Shown here one piece after another: positions 44,113-53,820 of a stretch of 64,000 nucleotides of DNA. A model generated the notes under the pieces. It had not been told where the DNA came from. It saw nothing but the letters and a program-made list of their open reading frames with translations, and did not search any database. Position numbers and translations under genes: made by a program. Origin of the DNA: an uncultured Kordiimonas sp. (GTDB taxonomy: Bacteria > Pseudomonadota > Alphaproteobacteria > Sphingomonadales > Kordiimonadaceae); assembly GCA_947492375.1 (NCBI GenBank), contig CANLMI010000005.1, positions 1 to 64,000 on the forward strand. Reading direction: 5' to 3'. Positions within the stretch are counted from its first letter, which is position 1; each line of letters opens with the position of its first letter.

Positions 44113-45082
44113 AGCAAAAAACCTTCTCGAACATTTGCCAAGAGTAGTTATCATGTTGGGGAGGATGTTTAAGTGTAGTCCAAACAAGACCCGTGCGACC
44201 TATATTGACGCACCCACTCTGACGAACGGGTACCATCTCTTGTAATTTGTACAAGCTTTTCGTCCAAATCGGTGCTAGCTTCTGTGAACAACCATCTCGA
44301 CTATGATTTCTTAAAAGACCCAAACGCCCCATTGTAAATATTTGCTTGGCCGCAATCGCTGCATTTGCCTCAACGATATCGCCACTACTTGAACGACCGC
44401 CAAGTGGGTATGTTAATCCCCAACCACCCATGCACCAAAATAATGTATCAATCGTCCCACCAGTATGCGTTACGGCCGCATCTGCAACACACGCCAACAA
44501 AGCGGCAGGATTTCCAAATAATACAGCTTCAGGGTTAATGATGGCTCCCAAAACCTCATTCTGATAAGTCGGTAAAACCTCAGAAATCAATGCAACATCA
44601 AAACCACCCGGCTCCAAGCAAGGAACATCAGTAAAAAGTCCCAATATTGCCCATACAGGGGCGATATAATAATGCATTTGGGCAAATGTTGTCGCCTGTT
44701 GATGAGTGTTTCTTGTCGAACCGTGAAGCCGGCCATCTTCCGGTAAAATATCAACACTCAATGGCATCATACATCCCGGGTTTTCAACAGTATCAATCCA
44801 ACGGTTTGGGGACCAAAAATTAATACGAATACCAGGTGCCGGAATACCAAAACTAGATGGGCAAAAACATACGGGAGAGGAAGGGTTGTCCTGATCCAAA
44901 GGAGTTTTCTTCCCAACCGTAATACCAGCAATCTGAACAGGAAATATACAAGGCCAATACACTTTGGTTAAAGGATTAATAAACCCCTGATTACAAGGCG
45001 ATGCTACAACTTTTGAAACCTTGCTATCAATTTCAAAAACACCGAACACCAACATTATTGCTATAATACACCGCTTAATCAT
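44099..45082 (-). CDS. traU: TraU, pilus assembly and DNA transfer protein
   Basis: 327 residues from the ATG at 45082, with AAGGAG seven bases upstream. A signal peptide is followed by a Cys-rich TraU domain: INPLTKVYWPCIFPVQIAGI, then PVCFCPSSFGIPAPGIRINF and NPGCMMPL. TraU is a periplasmic protein required mainly for DNA transfer in F. It overlaps traW and the TraN-like gene. Confidence 0.92.
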   Translation of the reverse strand: MIKRCIIAIMLVFGVFEIDSKVSKVVASPCNQGFINPLTKVYWPCIFPVQIAGITVGKKTPLDQDNPSSPVCFCPSSFGIPAPGIRINFWSPNRWIDTVENPGCMMPLSVDILPEDGRLHGSTRNTHQQATTFAQMHYYIAPVWAILGLFTDVPCLEPGGFDVALISEVLPTYQNEVLGAIINPEAVLFGNPAALLACVADAAVTHTGGTIDTLFWCMGGWGLTYPLGGRSSSGDIVEANAAIAAKQIFTMGRLGLLRNHSRDGCSQKLAPIWTKSLYKLQEMVPVRQSGCVNIGRTGLVWTTLKHPPQHDNYSWQMFEKVFCCVTF

Positions 45083-45824
45083 CTGAAGGCTCCTTAATGA
45101 CCCTTTCAGAAACAATCATCGCAGCTCCTTCTTGCCAGACAACTGATGGAACATACTCCAGTTCAAGACGTTCTCTAATTGAGGCCTCAAGCTTAAAAAT
45201 TGTAGCCCCATTCGACCGTGAGGCCTCCAATGCATTTCCTCCAGCAAGCAAAACCATGTCATTGGAACCAGCTTCTTTAAGCCCCCATGCAAGCGTATCT
45301 GTATCGACTATGATCAATCTGGTGGAAAGCTGAGGCGTAAATTCCAATGGATTGAAGGTATACCCTCGAGGATAAATAATATTCCCGTCTTTATCAGGTA
45401 TATCCATCTCAAGGGTAAACCACGGTATTACCGTTCTTTCTCTTTCTATTGTTGTTTTTGGTAGAATTGGTGATTGTAAAGCCGACCAATCCGCTTCTTT
45501 ACCAAACATTTCAGGTGAATAATTGACAGAACCGGCACGGTTTTCGATTTCATCAAGCGCATCTCGCTCAATAATCGGATAAGTCCGACCAATAACTGGG
45601 TTATCAATGGCTTTTGCTTCAAAAACCAATAAAAATAAAAAAGAGGTTGCCAAAAGTATATACCACAAACTGTTGGAGGAAATTTGCGATAGTATATTCA
45701 ACTTACGGCAACCCCACCCGGCAAACGAAACCAAGACAGGGATTCTTGGAAACGAAACACTCACTAGGCTGGGGGAACTTAGTGGGGCCAGGAAATTAAA
45801 AATATATTTTTTATAATTAATCAT
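45075..45824 (-). CDS. traW: TraW, pilus assembly protein
   Basis: 249 residues. The TraW domain runs from about residue 72 (NPVIGRTYPIIERDALDEIE) to the end (SVVWQEGAAMIVSERVIKEP). The export signal (SLWYILLATSFLFLLVFEAK) begins near residue 52, so this start gives an unusually long N-terminal leader of some 50 residues. The ATG overlaps the traC stop (ATGA), but a downstream start would give a normal signal peptide. The product acts with TraU and TrbC in the periplasm. Confidence 0.88.
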   Translation of the reverse strand: MINYKKYIFNFLAPLSSPSLVSVSFPRIPVLVSFAGWGCRKLNILSQISSNSLWYILLATSFLFLLVFEAKAIDNPVIGRTYPIIERDALDEIENRAGSVNYSPEMFGKEADWSALQSPILPKTTIERERTVIPWFTLEMDIPDKDGNIIYPRGYTFNPLEFTPQLSTRLIIVDTDTLAWGLKEAGSNDMVLLAGGNALEASRSNGATIFKLEASIRERLELEYVPSVVWQEGAAMIVSERVIKEPSDD

Positions 45825-48358
45825 TCCGCAGCCACCTGAAGTTCTCTTAAATCTTCAATACGCTTAGCCAGTAACTGCATATGTGTATTATTGACCATGT
45901 GATTAATTGCATCAGCAGGTGTGCACCCTACCTTCAAAAGTTTATTGTAATTTGCTACATCACTCGGATCGCTTGAATTCATGTAATATGTGTGAGGATC
46001 TACAACGAGACGCCCTACCCCAACACCTCGACCATTCATAATCATAACTTCTGAATAATTCGGCCGGTTATTTGTAACAGACCGTAATAAATCCAGTTCA
46101 AATTCACTAAGGTCAAGTACACCTTCTTTTGTCGCACGTGCATAAGTTTCACCCTGAAGAAGAAACTTTGTTGCTGCATTATCAAAAATAACCTGGCCAA
46201 CATCACCAAATGTCTGAAGATCCATTATCGATTGAACAACAACGCCAAAAGAACCTGCATACTTTCTGGCACGTCGGTAGCCTGCTTCAATTACAGACTT
46301 AAAGTTGGCCGCTCGACTACCAGCCATATTATCTTTTAGAAAAGCGGCCGCTTCTTCAAACAAAATGAAATTTGGGCGCTCACGATCCCCAAGATACAAA
46401 TCCTGAGTAACAGCGTTCATAACCTGAAGGACAATAACTCCGAAGAGCTGGGGATAGTTTCTTAATCGCTCCAACTCCAAAACAACATATTCGTCTTGGG
46501 AAATATCAAATGTGCTTTTTCCATTGAAAAAACTTCCATAATCTCCTTCAGAACAAAATGGAGCCAAATTAAATGCTAATGCTCGGGCTTCCTGTTCAAG
46601 AAATTGAAGATCTTTACGATTCTCCTTGGGTAGGCAATCCGGAAATGTAGATAAAAACCTGCGAGCTTCGTTAATACCCGCATGCTTATCACCGTCATTA
46701 ACACAAAAACGCGTAGCCATTTTGAGCAAGTTGAGTTGCTCTTCTGACAGGTTTGCACCCGAGGCTGAAGAAACCATTAAAGCCAGGCAATCGGCTGCCG
46801 TTTGGATTCCGATTTTTCTATCTTCTTCATCATGTGCAGGAAAGTCGAAAGGATTAATAACAAGATTAGCCCCAGCTTCGCCAACATCAAGAAAGCGCCC
46901 TCCCATTAATGAACAAGTTTTTTGATAGGAGTAACCAATATCTATGATGCGAACTTTTGCATTTTGGGCAAAATAGGCATTGGTTAAACTATTCAAAAGA
47001 AACGACTTACCAGCACCAGATTCAGCAGCAACAATGAAATTCTGGTTATTATTACCCCTATCAAACAGATCCAAATTCACCATTTGACCCTTCCGGCCAA
47101 ACAACATTAAAGCAGGCTTGCCACACCCTCTGTAATCAGCCTGAATCGGCACCATTGCAGCAAGGGTGTCTACAGGTGCAATAAAGTCCCGATCAAGAAA
47201 TTTTAAATTGTTACCCTGGTCAACAAACCCAAAGGGTTGAGCCATCAAAAATAGAGGCTGGCAAAGATAGCTTTCTTCCTGAACAGCAACACCTAAATCG
47301 TCCCACATCGCCTTAGCACGAGTGACTGATTCTCGAACCTGTTCTTCATCTTCGGCAAATATCCACATCATTGGTACAAAGCGCAAAAGCTTAGAACCAG
47401 ATTCTATAACATCCATAGCCCATTGATATTCTTCGGTTCGTCTCTCAGTATCCTGAGAAAACTTAGCGCCCCCTTTTTGAGCACCAGTAATTTGAGCTTT
47501 GCCAGATATTTGTTTTTTCAAATCCTTGAAAAAGACCGTCAAAGAAAACATAAAAGGGGAAGTTATCTGACGACTATCATCACTAACGCCCATTATGCCG
47601 CCAAATAGCTTATTAACTCGCTCGGCTGTTAAACTCTTTGGAAACCCCTTTACTGTAAAACAACGTCCAAAACTCGACCCGAATTCAACAACATTTTTCC
47701 GGGCAAATGAAATTGACCCTTCCGAGGAAATAATCTGTTTTCTTACTGGTTTACCTGGATCATAAGTGCCATTTTTTCGCACTTTCATATTACTATAAAA
47801 ACGTCTCATCATGGATAAATAGCCATTTGGGCCATCTACGGGTACATGTACACATCCAAACTTACTCAAGGATTCTTTAATACCGGCTACAACGTCTTCA
47901 TCTATCGGGGTTTGATTTTTTAATGCTACAAAAAACCGAAAATTTCTAAGCGGTATACCACGCATCCGATGAACACCGCTTTGATGCTCTTTCCAATATC
48001 TTGTGCTTGCCTTTAAATTATCCTGAACAACACGGCTCTCACGTGTTTTCAAGCTACAGGAACGGTCGAAATAATCACCAACATAAGGGTCAGCAAACAA
48101 GATAAACTGCATAATTGCAGTCTTGGGCAAATCCATGTTTAAAAGTCTGGACATAGCCGAATGAACCGTGTCACCTGCATAAGCTACAGGCTGGACCTCC
48201 CAAAGATAACCCACCGTATTATCAGTAAGAAAATATAGTTTTTTTTCTTCATTATAGCTGGACACTGGCAAAAAGTCTGACAAGGTTTCGCGGGTCAATA
48301 GACGCTTCCAATCCGCTCGTTTACTTCCACCTTTGTCACCAAACAGAAACTCAAACAT
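45821..48358 (-). CDS. traC: TraC, VirB4-type ATPase
   Basis: 845 residues. N-terminal TraC domain (FLPVSSYNEEKKLYFLTDNT), then an ATPase with Walker A AAESGAGKSFLL near residue 450 and Walker B FILFEEAAAF near 660. It powers pilus assembly at the inner membrane. The ATG follows GAGGAG closely and starts three bases after the traV stop. Confidence 0.93.
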   Translation of the reverse strand: MFEFLFGDKGGSKRADWKRLLTRETLSDFLPVSSYNEEKKLYFLTDNTVGYLWEVQPVAYAGDTVHSAMSRLLNMDLPKTAIMQFILFADPYVGDYFDRSCSLKTRESRVVQDNLKASTRYWKEHQSGVHRMRGIPLRNFRFFVALKNQTPIDEDVVAGIKESLSKFGCVHVPVDGPNGYLSMMRRFYSNMKVRKNGTYDPGKPVRKQIISSEGSISFARKNVVEFGSSFGRCFTVKGFPKSLTAERVNKLFGGIMGVSDDSRQITSPFMFSLTVFFKDLKKQISGKAQITGAQKGGAKFSQDTERRTEEYQWAMDVIESGSKLLRFVPMMWIFAEDEEQVRESVTRAKAMWDDLGVAVQEESYLCQPLFLMAQPFGFVDQGNNLKFLDRDFIAPVDTLAAMVPIQADYRGCGKPALMLFGRKGQMVNLDLFDRGNNNQNFIVAAESGAGKSFLLNSLTNAYFAQNAKVRIIDIGYSYQKTCSLMGGRFLDVGEAGANLVINPFDFPAHDEEDRKIGIQTAADCLALMVSSASGANLSEEQLNLLKMATRFCVNDGDKHAGINEARRFLSTFPDCLPKENRKDLQFLEQEARALAFNLAPFCSEGDYGSFFNGKSTFDISQDEYVVLELERLRNYPQLFGVIVLQVMNAVTQDLYLGDRERPNFILFEEAAAFLKDNMAGSRAANFKSVIEAGYRRARKYAGSFGVVVQSIMDLQTFGDVGQVIFDNAATKFLLQGETYARATKEGVLDLSEFELDLLRSVTNNRPNYSEVMIMNGRGVGVGRLVVDPHTYYMNSSDPSDVANYNKLLKVGCTPADAINHMVNNTHMQLLAKRIEDLRELQVAAE

Positions 48359-48361
48359 TCA

Positions 48362-48883
48362 TCACTCCTCACCTTTTTGACGGCCAGAGTGTTTGTTAAC
48401 GAAACTTTCAATAAATGATGGCTGAACCCGCGATTTTTCAGCTTCGCCTAATATAAAATGTGGTTCTTCAAGAACGCTATAAACGAATCTCGACATATAA
48501 AGCCGACGTTTATTCACTGGATCACGGTAGGGTAAAATTAAAGTACGAACCGTCTTTGCCGGGGCAAGCACTGGAGTATCAGGTTGCTTCAATAGTAATT
48601 GAAGCTCACCATAAACTTCATTCTTATAGCCTAAATATTGATCTGAACGACCTTGGCCATTGGAGTGTTTATGATCTTCAGCATATTCTTCCGATTTATC
48701 TTGATCTCGTATTGCTGCCCCATCATTTTTCAAAGCTTTATCATATGCCTCTTGAGGGTGTTCACAGGAACCATGATCATCATTTTTGCAACTAAAGTCA
48801 CTATCATATGGGGAGAATGTAGAACACCCCGCCAACAAGGCTCCAAGACTAACAATAACCGAATATTTCAAGGCTTTACTCAT
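48362..48883 (-). CDS. traV: TraV, outer-membrane lipoprotein
   Basis: 173 residues from the ATG at 48883 (AAGGAGG six bases upstream). Lipobox LLAGC at about residue 20, a polar Cys-containing region and a hydrophilic middle. TraV anchors the TraK-TraB core complex in the outer membrane. It overlaps the traB stop by eight bases. Confidence 0.88.
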   Translation of the reverse strand: MSKALKYSVIVSLGALLAGCSTFSPYDSDFSCKNDDHGSCEHPQEAYDKALKNDGAAIRDQDKSEEYAEDHKHSNGQGRSDQYLGYKNEVYGELQLLLKQPDTPVLAPAKTVRTLILPYRDPVNKRRLYMSRFVYSVLEEPHFILGEAEKSRVQPSFIESFVNKHSGRQKGEE

Positions 48884-50081
48884 CTCCAACCTCCTTGATT
48901 TGAATATCTATCCCCTCTTGAACGACAAACACGACTTCCTTGCTTGCCCCAACTTCAATGATTGGCGTAACCGTTTTTGCTAAATCCAAATAATATTCAG
49001 AAAGTGTCTCTGAAGATTGACTTATCCCTTGACCAAGTCCGGCACGTGCTGCTTCACCAGTATCGAAAACGGTTGTTGCACCTAAAGGTGAAACTGTCTG
49101 TGTTCCAGCCCCTACCGAGGCAACCTGACCAAACCCTTCAAATAACCCCGCAATGAATGCTCGCCCTACAAGAGCACCATCACGTGTCACAACTTTACCT
49201 GATAAACCGATTTTCCCATCAGTATCAGCAAAATACCCCTTGATTGGTGTATCTATAACTCTGCGCTGATCATAATCGAGACATGTCAATGAGACGGACC
49301 GAACCATCACACGTTCTTTAGACAAATTCCCTACTGCGTTTCCAATTATGAAACATCCTTGAAGGTTTGCCTTTACATGATTAGGTAAAACAGCAGGCGC
49401 CTGAATACGAGCCAAAACAGGTTCCGGATTTGATTGAGCTTCCCCACCCACAGGAGCATCAACTCCCGTCAAAAGGACGGCTCTCATAAAACCAACGGGT
49501 AAATAGATCGTTTCTTTGCTTTTTTTTTCAGAGATCGGTCTTGGTTGGGGTTTCAACCCGCCAATTCCCCCTTTTACGACCCTTGCAATAGGTTGGCCTC
49601 CAGCATCTACATATGGAGATGCAATAACATCTGATTTTACAGTTGGCGAAGGCGGAAACTGGTTCAACTTAAGCTGATCATACTCATTTGTTGGTTTTAA
49701 ATCATCTTCAGTAATAGTGTCCTGCGCTTCTAGTTTGATATTATTTCCTGCGATAATAAGTTCCTCAAGCCTCTTAAATCGCTCAGCATTAGTTTGCTTC
49801 TCTTCTTTAAAAGCAGCACCAAGATCATCAATCTTAGTATCCTGATCATTTAAACTTGATTTCACGCCTTCAGAGAGAGAATCTTCGAGTAAGTTTTCTG
49901 TCAGCCCTACAGTTGTCATCGTTGGGCCTTTAGCCGCCACCTCTTCAGCTTCATTAGCTGAACCCATTTGCACCAAAAGATAAAATACAGCAGCAATAGC
50001 CCCCAAAATACTAAACATCTTAACCTTTGATCGTTTGTCAGAAGGTAATTCGTGGTACCAGTCTTTAATTCGGTCTATCAT
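48876..50081 (-). CDS. traB: TraB, VirB10-like core-complex protein
   Basis: 401 residues: one N-terminal membrane segment (FSILGAIAAVFYLLVQMG), a coiled coil (SSLNDQDTKIDDLGAAFKEE), a proline-rich linker and the TraB/TrbI barrel (YLPVGFMRAVLLTGVDAPVG, VLPNHVKANLQGCFIIGNAV). It spans the envelope and links the inner-membrane ATPases to the outer-membrane ring. GGGGAGGGG lies upstream of the ATG. Confidence 0.92.
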   Translation of the reverse strand: MIDRIKDWYHELPSDKRSKVKMFSILGAIAAVFYLLVQMGSANEAEEVAAKGPTMTTVGLTENLLEDSLSEGVKSSLNDQDTKIDDLGAAFKEEKQTNAERFKRLEELIIAGNNIKLEAQDTITEDDLKPTNEYDQLKLNQFPPSPTVKSDVIASPYVDAGGQPIARVVKGGIGGLKPQPRPISEKKSKETIYLPVGFMRAVLLTGVDAPVGGEAQSNPEPVLARIQAPAVLPNHVKANLQGCFIIGNAVGNLSKERVMVRSVSLTCLDYDQRRVIDTPIKGYFADTDGKIGLSGKVVTRDGALVGRAFIAGLFEGFGQVASVGAGTQTVSPLGATTVFDTGEAARAGLGQGISQSSETLSEYYLDLAKTVTPIIEVGASKEVVFVVQEGIDIQIKEVGDE

Positions 50082-50086
50082 AACAA

Positions 50087-50875
50087 CTACCCCTCCCCTC
50101 TATGGATCAGAATAACTCGGCCCACTTCCCCACCTGACAATTTCAAACGGTCAAGAGTGACAGAATGAATACCAGTGCCAAAATAGGCCTGTAGAAATTG
50201 ACGTTCCTCAAGGGTAATCGAAGTTCTAGCTCGTAAATGGTATTCTGTTGCTCTATAGGGAGTACCTTCGATCTTGATTTCCCGGGCAAGCCGAACGTCC
50301 ATTTTTGGTAAAACTGTCGAGTTGTACGGTTTATTTGACATATTAATAGTATAGGTATCAGGAATTTTCCCTCGCAAAACTTCAAGCGTAATTCGAACAA
50401 CCCTCTCTTCTTCAGCAAGCGGGTCAAATTTCGTTTTGTTGACCTTGGCTACATCACTACCAACTGCCTTGAGAAAAATCTTTTTGGCTGGAACTTTTCT
50501 GGGGTCCGCTAAAAGCGTATAAGTCCTGCCAGCACACATAAAATAGAATTCGTTACGTCCGCGAATATAGTCAGTCTTGGTACCTATTTCGACGACTTGA
50601 AATTTAATAAAAGCATCCGAACCGGCATGCTGAACATCTGCGCCTTTTTCTTGTGAATACTGGTAACCTTCAATTTCACCATCAAGACACACTATCCGAT
50701 TTACATCCTGGTTACTGAGAACAACTCTTGTTGTAACTTCAGGTAATACTGTTACGGTCGCTGTACTCTCACCGTTTTGTGCCTTTACTGGAACCGATAA
50801 AACACCACTTCCTGCAAGGGTAATTATCCCACTGACCAAAAAGGCTTTAAACCCTTTATTCTCCAACACGGTCAT
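50087..50875 (-). CDS. traK: TraK, secretin-like core protein
   Basis: 262 residues with a signal peptide and the TraK/VirB9-like domain (VVLSNQDVNRIVCLDGEIEG, and YHLRARTSITLEERQFLQAY in the C-terminal part). It forms the outer-membrane ring with TraV and TraB. GGAG stands nine bases before the ATG, inside the end of traE. Confidence 0.9.
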   Translation of the reverse strand: MTVLENKGFKAFLVSGIITLAGSGVLSVPVKAQNGESTATVTVLPEVTTRVVLSNQDVNRIVCLDGEIEGYQYSQEKGADVQHAGSDAFIKFQVVEIGTKTDYIRGRNEFYFMCAGRTYTLLADPRKVPAKKIFLKAVGSDVAKVNKTKFDPLAEEERVVRITLEVLRGKIPDTYTINMSNKPYNSTVLPKMDVRLAREIKIEGTPYRATEYHLRARTSITLEERQFLQAYFGTGIHSVTLDRLKLSGGEVGRVILIHRGEG

Positions 50876-51494
50876 TCTTTAATTCTCCTTGTTGTTCAAA
50901 GCCCAAATCCAGAAGCCAAAACCTTCCCTCTTCAATGACATATGAAATTTGGACAATTCCGATATCTGTGGATTTTGTTAACCCAGTAAACCGAGTACGT
51001 TTTACAGGCACTCTGATTTCACCATCACCCATCATGATATCGGCTTCATATCGAATATGAGTAGAATGTGTTACTTCGCGGAATTCTGATATCTGCTGAA
51101 CCTGTGCGCGAAATAAATCTCGATACTGATTAAATTTTGAAGGATGAATTACTTTGAGCAATTCATCTAACTGAAATTCAAGGCCGCTTGACGTATAATT
51201 TCCGGATAAATTGATGATCATCCTGGAGATAGAAAGCAAATATTTCTCAGACGGTTTATTGCCTACAAAATAAGCACCCTCAACTTCCATTCCAAATGGA
51301 ACTATAATTGTAGTAACTCGGTCTTTCAGATTAAAAACAGAAACGGCTAAAATTGATGAAGTCAAAAACGAAATAATACCGATAAACCGTAAAACCCTAT
51401 TTTCGGCCCACAAATTAGATACCTTATTAGTGAAAACTCCCAAAAGAGTAGTGTCGTCACCTTTTCCTAATCCGTTTTCCACTTGATCACTCAT
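50856..51494 (-). CDS. traE: TraE, VirB8-like protein
   Basis: 212 residues from the ATG at 51494 (GGAG seven bases upstream). One membrane anchor (FIGIISFLTSSILAVSVFNL) then the periplasmic TraE domain (TIIVPFGMEVEGAYFVGNKP, SEKYLLSISRMIINLSGNYT). It overlaps traL and traK by a few bases. Confidence 0.9.
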   Translation of the reverse strand: MSDQVENGLGKGDDTTLLGVFTNKVSNLWAENRVLRFIGIISFLTSSILAVSVFNLKDRVTTIIVPFGMEVEGAYFVGNKPSEKYLLSISRMIINLSGNYTSSGLEFQLDELLKVIHPSKFNQYRDLFRAQVQQISEFREVTHSTHIRYEADIMMGDGEIRVPVKRTRFTGLTKSTDIGIVQISYVIEEGRFWLLDLGFEQQGELKNDRVGE

Positions 51495-51753
51495 GGAATG
51501 TCTCCGCTGCATTTATGGGATATGATTTAAAATTCCCAATCCCACAGCGATAAAAAAGATGAACGATATAACCTCTCGGCTTTGATCTTTTGAAAATGAT
51601 TAGACCGATAAAAATAGCCAACAGGTAAAAGAAACTTGTACCTTTGATAATTAGGAAGATTACATAGGCAAGGACGGCAAAAGCCAACTCTTGATCATCT
51701 AACCCGACAAATTTGGCTGGTTGATGCAAATACTGCGGCATCCGATATTCCAT
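51487..51753 (-). CDS. traL: TraL, pilus assembly membrane protein
   Basis: 88 residues. PQYLHQPAKFVGLDDQELAF is the start of the TraL family; two membrane segments follow (AVLAYVIFLIIKGTSFFYLL and AIFIGLIIF), then a short basic tail. This is the VirB3 counterpart of F-type systems. GGGAG lies eight bases before the ATG. Confidence 0.9.
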   Translation of the reverse strand: MEYRMPQYLHQPAKFVGLDDQELAFAVLAYVIFLIIKGTSFFYLLAIFIGLIIFKRSKPRGYIVHLFYRCGIGNFKSYPINAAETFHE

Positions 51754-51800
51754 TTCAAATCTCCCTAATTATCCATGATAACTATGGTCTTGAAGACGCC

Positions 51801-52130
51801 CTAAACGAGGAACCCAACACCCGTAACAATTGAGTCACCAGCAACAAGCGCCGTAGTTCCAGCAAGGCCACCTGCTGCCATAAACCAATTACGCTGCGAC
51901 ATACCAAAAATCGCCATAATCACAGCAATGAAGCCAATACTGAACCCAACTGGACCCTGGATTCCTTGATTAATCAGAATGTCGTAAAAGTCGAAACCCA
52001 GATCACCTGCAACAGGTGCGGTAAACGCTGTAGATGCGGATGAAACCATCAATACTACGGCAAATGCGGCACACATTACGTTTTTAGCCTTTTGGAGTGG
52101 AGAAACAATACGATCCATAATCGATTTCAT
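51801..52130 (-). CDS. traA: TraA pilin precursor
   Basis: 109 residues from the ATG at 52130 with AAGGAAG upstream. A long leader (VMCAAFAVVLMVSSASTAFT) ends near the Ala-Pro of TAPVAGDLG. The mature part has two hydrophobic helices (GPVGFSIGFIAVIMAIFGMS and FMAAGGLAGTTALVAGDSIV) joined by a short polar loop (QRNW), the build of F-type pilins. It precedes traL, as in F. Processing by the S26 peptidase of the operon is likely. Confidence 0.85.
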   Translation of the reverse strand: MKSIMDRIVSPLQKAKNVMCAAFAVVLMVSSASTAFTAPVAGDLGFDFYDILINQGIQGPVGFSIGFIAVIMAIFGMSQRNWFMAAGGLAGTTALVAGDSIVTGVGFLV

Positions 52131-52131
52131 T

Positions 52132-52881
52132 TTATCTTCCTTTCGTTGGAGACGGTTGAGAGAGGAACTCCTCAAGTTTACCCTGATCAAATCCACGAAT
52201 GATCTGACCATCTGCCACAAACATCGGAGTCCCGGTGACGCCTGCGGCATTAGCTAAGTCAATATGTTTAAGAACGGTCGCCCTACCCTCTTCACAACGC
52301 TTCATGTCATCACTCGGAGGCATTCTTCGACGATAAATTAAATCATATTCAGTGGCAGGGTCTTCAGAACAAAGAATATGTTCCGCCAATGCCTGCGCTT
52401 GTGAACTATGTCCAACTGAGAATATAATTTTTCGATTAACGGGACGCCCTTCAGCCCATTTGTGAAAACGCTGACACCATCCACAATTTGGATTAGAGTA
52501 TTCAATCAAGGTTGGTGCCGGATCATCGCTTTCCAATACAAAAGCACTTGAGAAATCAGTGTCTTTCATTCTTTCCCGTGCAGCTTTTTGTAACTTAGCT
52601 TCTGTAAGATTAGTCCCGTTCTCATCGTACATATGGCCAAAAATCAATCGACGAGATTCAGAATGAAAATATATCATCTGACCTCCGGTATCGATCTCAT
52701 AAAGACCTGGAATATCTGATGGACCAAATGACATGAATTGAAAGTTTCTAAATGTCCCTTTCAACTGATTTTCAGCAGCACTTCTAGCAGCTTCAATTTG
52801 ATCATCATCTTTTGTTGCCCCATAGGCCGATTGACTTGCAATCGACAAAAATAAAATCATGAACATCGAAATGAATCGCAT
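52132..52881 (-). CDS. DsbC-like disulfide isomerase, first gene of the transfer operon
   Basis: 249 residues from the ATG at 52881 with GGAG upstream. A signal peptide, an N-terminal dimerisation part (YEIDTGGQMIYFHSESRRLI), and a thioredoxin domain with CGWC in EYSNPNCGWCQRFHKW, then the cis-Pro in GVTGTPMFVADG. It corresponds to the TrbB/DsbC-type isomerases of F-like systems and would fold the many Cys-rich Tra proteins (TraU, TraN, TraH). It ends two bases before traA. Confidence 0.9.
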   Translation of the reverse strand: MRFISMFMILFLSIASQSAYGATKDDDQIEAARSAAENQLKGTFRNFQFMSFGPSDIPGLYEIDTGGQMIYFHSESRRLIFGHMYDENGTNLTEAKLQKAARERMKDTDFSSAFVLESDDPAPTLIEYSNPNCGWCQRFHKWAEGRPVNRKIIFSVGHSSQAQALAEHILCSEDPATEYDLIYRRRMPPSDDMKRCEEGRATVLKHIDLANAAGVTGTPMFVADGQIIRGFDQGKLEEFLSQPSPTKGR

Positions 52882-53451
52882 TATCTTTCTCCAACTAAAC
52901 ACCCAATTGGGCACATCTCTTCAGCGTTCCGAAACAGGTTCGAAATTATATTCAAGTGAAATTTGGATACTCTTGGGTTTTCTGAATTAACCCATAATTC
53001 TCACAGTTCAGAATGCTGCGATAACTTGATGCTCACAGAAACTTCATCAAATGAAAAGCTCTATTTTTTAGGAATGTGGCATGCCACCCTTAACTTTTTA
53101 TTAACCTTTTAACTATGGCTCGGTAATTACTTGTTTTTTTATAAATTTAATAAAAACAAAAAAATTATTTTTTTAATTGATCATTTGATTATTTATTCAC
53201 AAAAACGCCTTTTTTTATTTTTATCAAAACATGAATGATTTTCATGTTTTTTAACAGTAGTTTAGAGGCATTAAAAATATATTTGTTTTTTTATATCGAT
53301 CCTTTTTTGTTGAATTTGATTTAATTTTATGATTACATTTGTTTTCATTAATAAACATTTTTTGAAAAACCTTGTTAGGGGCCTTATTAGAAATTAACCA
53401 TTAAAGATTGCACCGAACATTCATTCAGTTCGTTTACGGTTGGGGGAAACC
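52882..53451. promoter_or_regulatory. Divergent promoter region of the transfer operon
   Basis: A 570-nt AT-rich gap between the DsbC-like gene and the small XRE-like gene. It should hold the minus-strand tra promoter. AAAACATGAA (53226-53235) is perfectly inverted as TTCATGTTTT (53241-53250) with a 5-nt centre, an operator-like palindrome. No gene is present. Confidence 0.55.
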
Positions 53452-53676
53452 ATGCATTCACTAGGAAAAGAAATACGTAGAGTTCGTGATCACCAAAAAG
53501 TTGCGCCTAAAAGACATGCACTCTTGGCTGATATTAAATTACCCAGATATTATTTAATTTGTAGTGGACGTGCTGCGCCCAGCGACAAAGAATTAGAAAG
53601 AATGGCAAAATCACTAAATCAACGGCCAGAAGATGTTGTGCTTGCCTGGGCAAAGAAACTTGGTGAGGCGAATTAA
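53452..53676 (+). CDS. Small XRE-like regulator
   Basis: About 74 residues from the ATG at 53452, close behind GGGGGA. KEIRRVRDHQKVAPKRHALL then IKLPRYYLICSGRAAPSDKE look like a short, divergent Cro/C1 helix-turn-helix. It is divergent from the transfer operon and near the palindrome at 53226-53250, so a role in tra control is possible. Confidence 0.6.
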   Translation: MHSLGKEIRRVRDHQKVAPKRHALLADIKLPRYYLICSGRAAPSDKELERMAKSLNQRPEDVVLAWAKKLGEAN

Positions 53677-53820
53677 AGGCATAAACATTTAAAATTCAAA
53701 TCAAAGCTACCTATCATAATTCAAAAGCAGTTTAATAAATGTAATATAAATTACAGAATAAGTGCCCTATCCTACTACTAATTATGACCTAACTGTAGAT
53801 AAATTATACTCTTATCATTC

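Noticed and set aside
53226..53250. Palindrome before the tra operon considered as a terminator
   Set aside because: No gene runs into it from the plus strand and it lies upstream of both divergent genes, so an operator is more likely.
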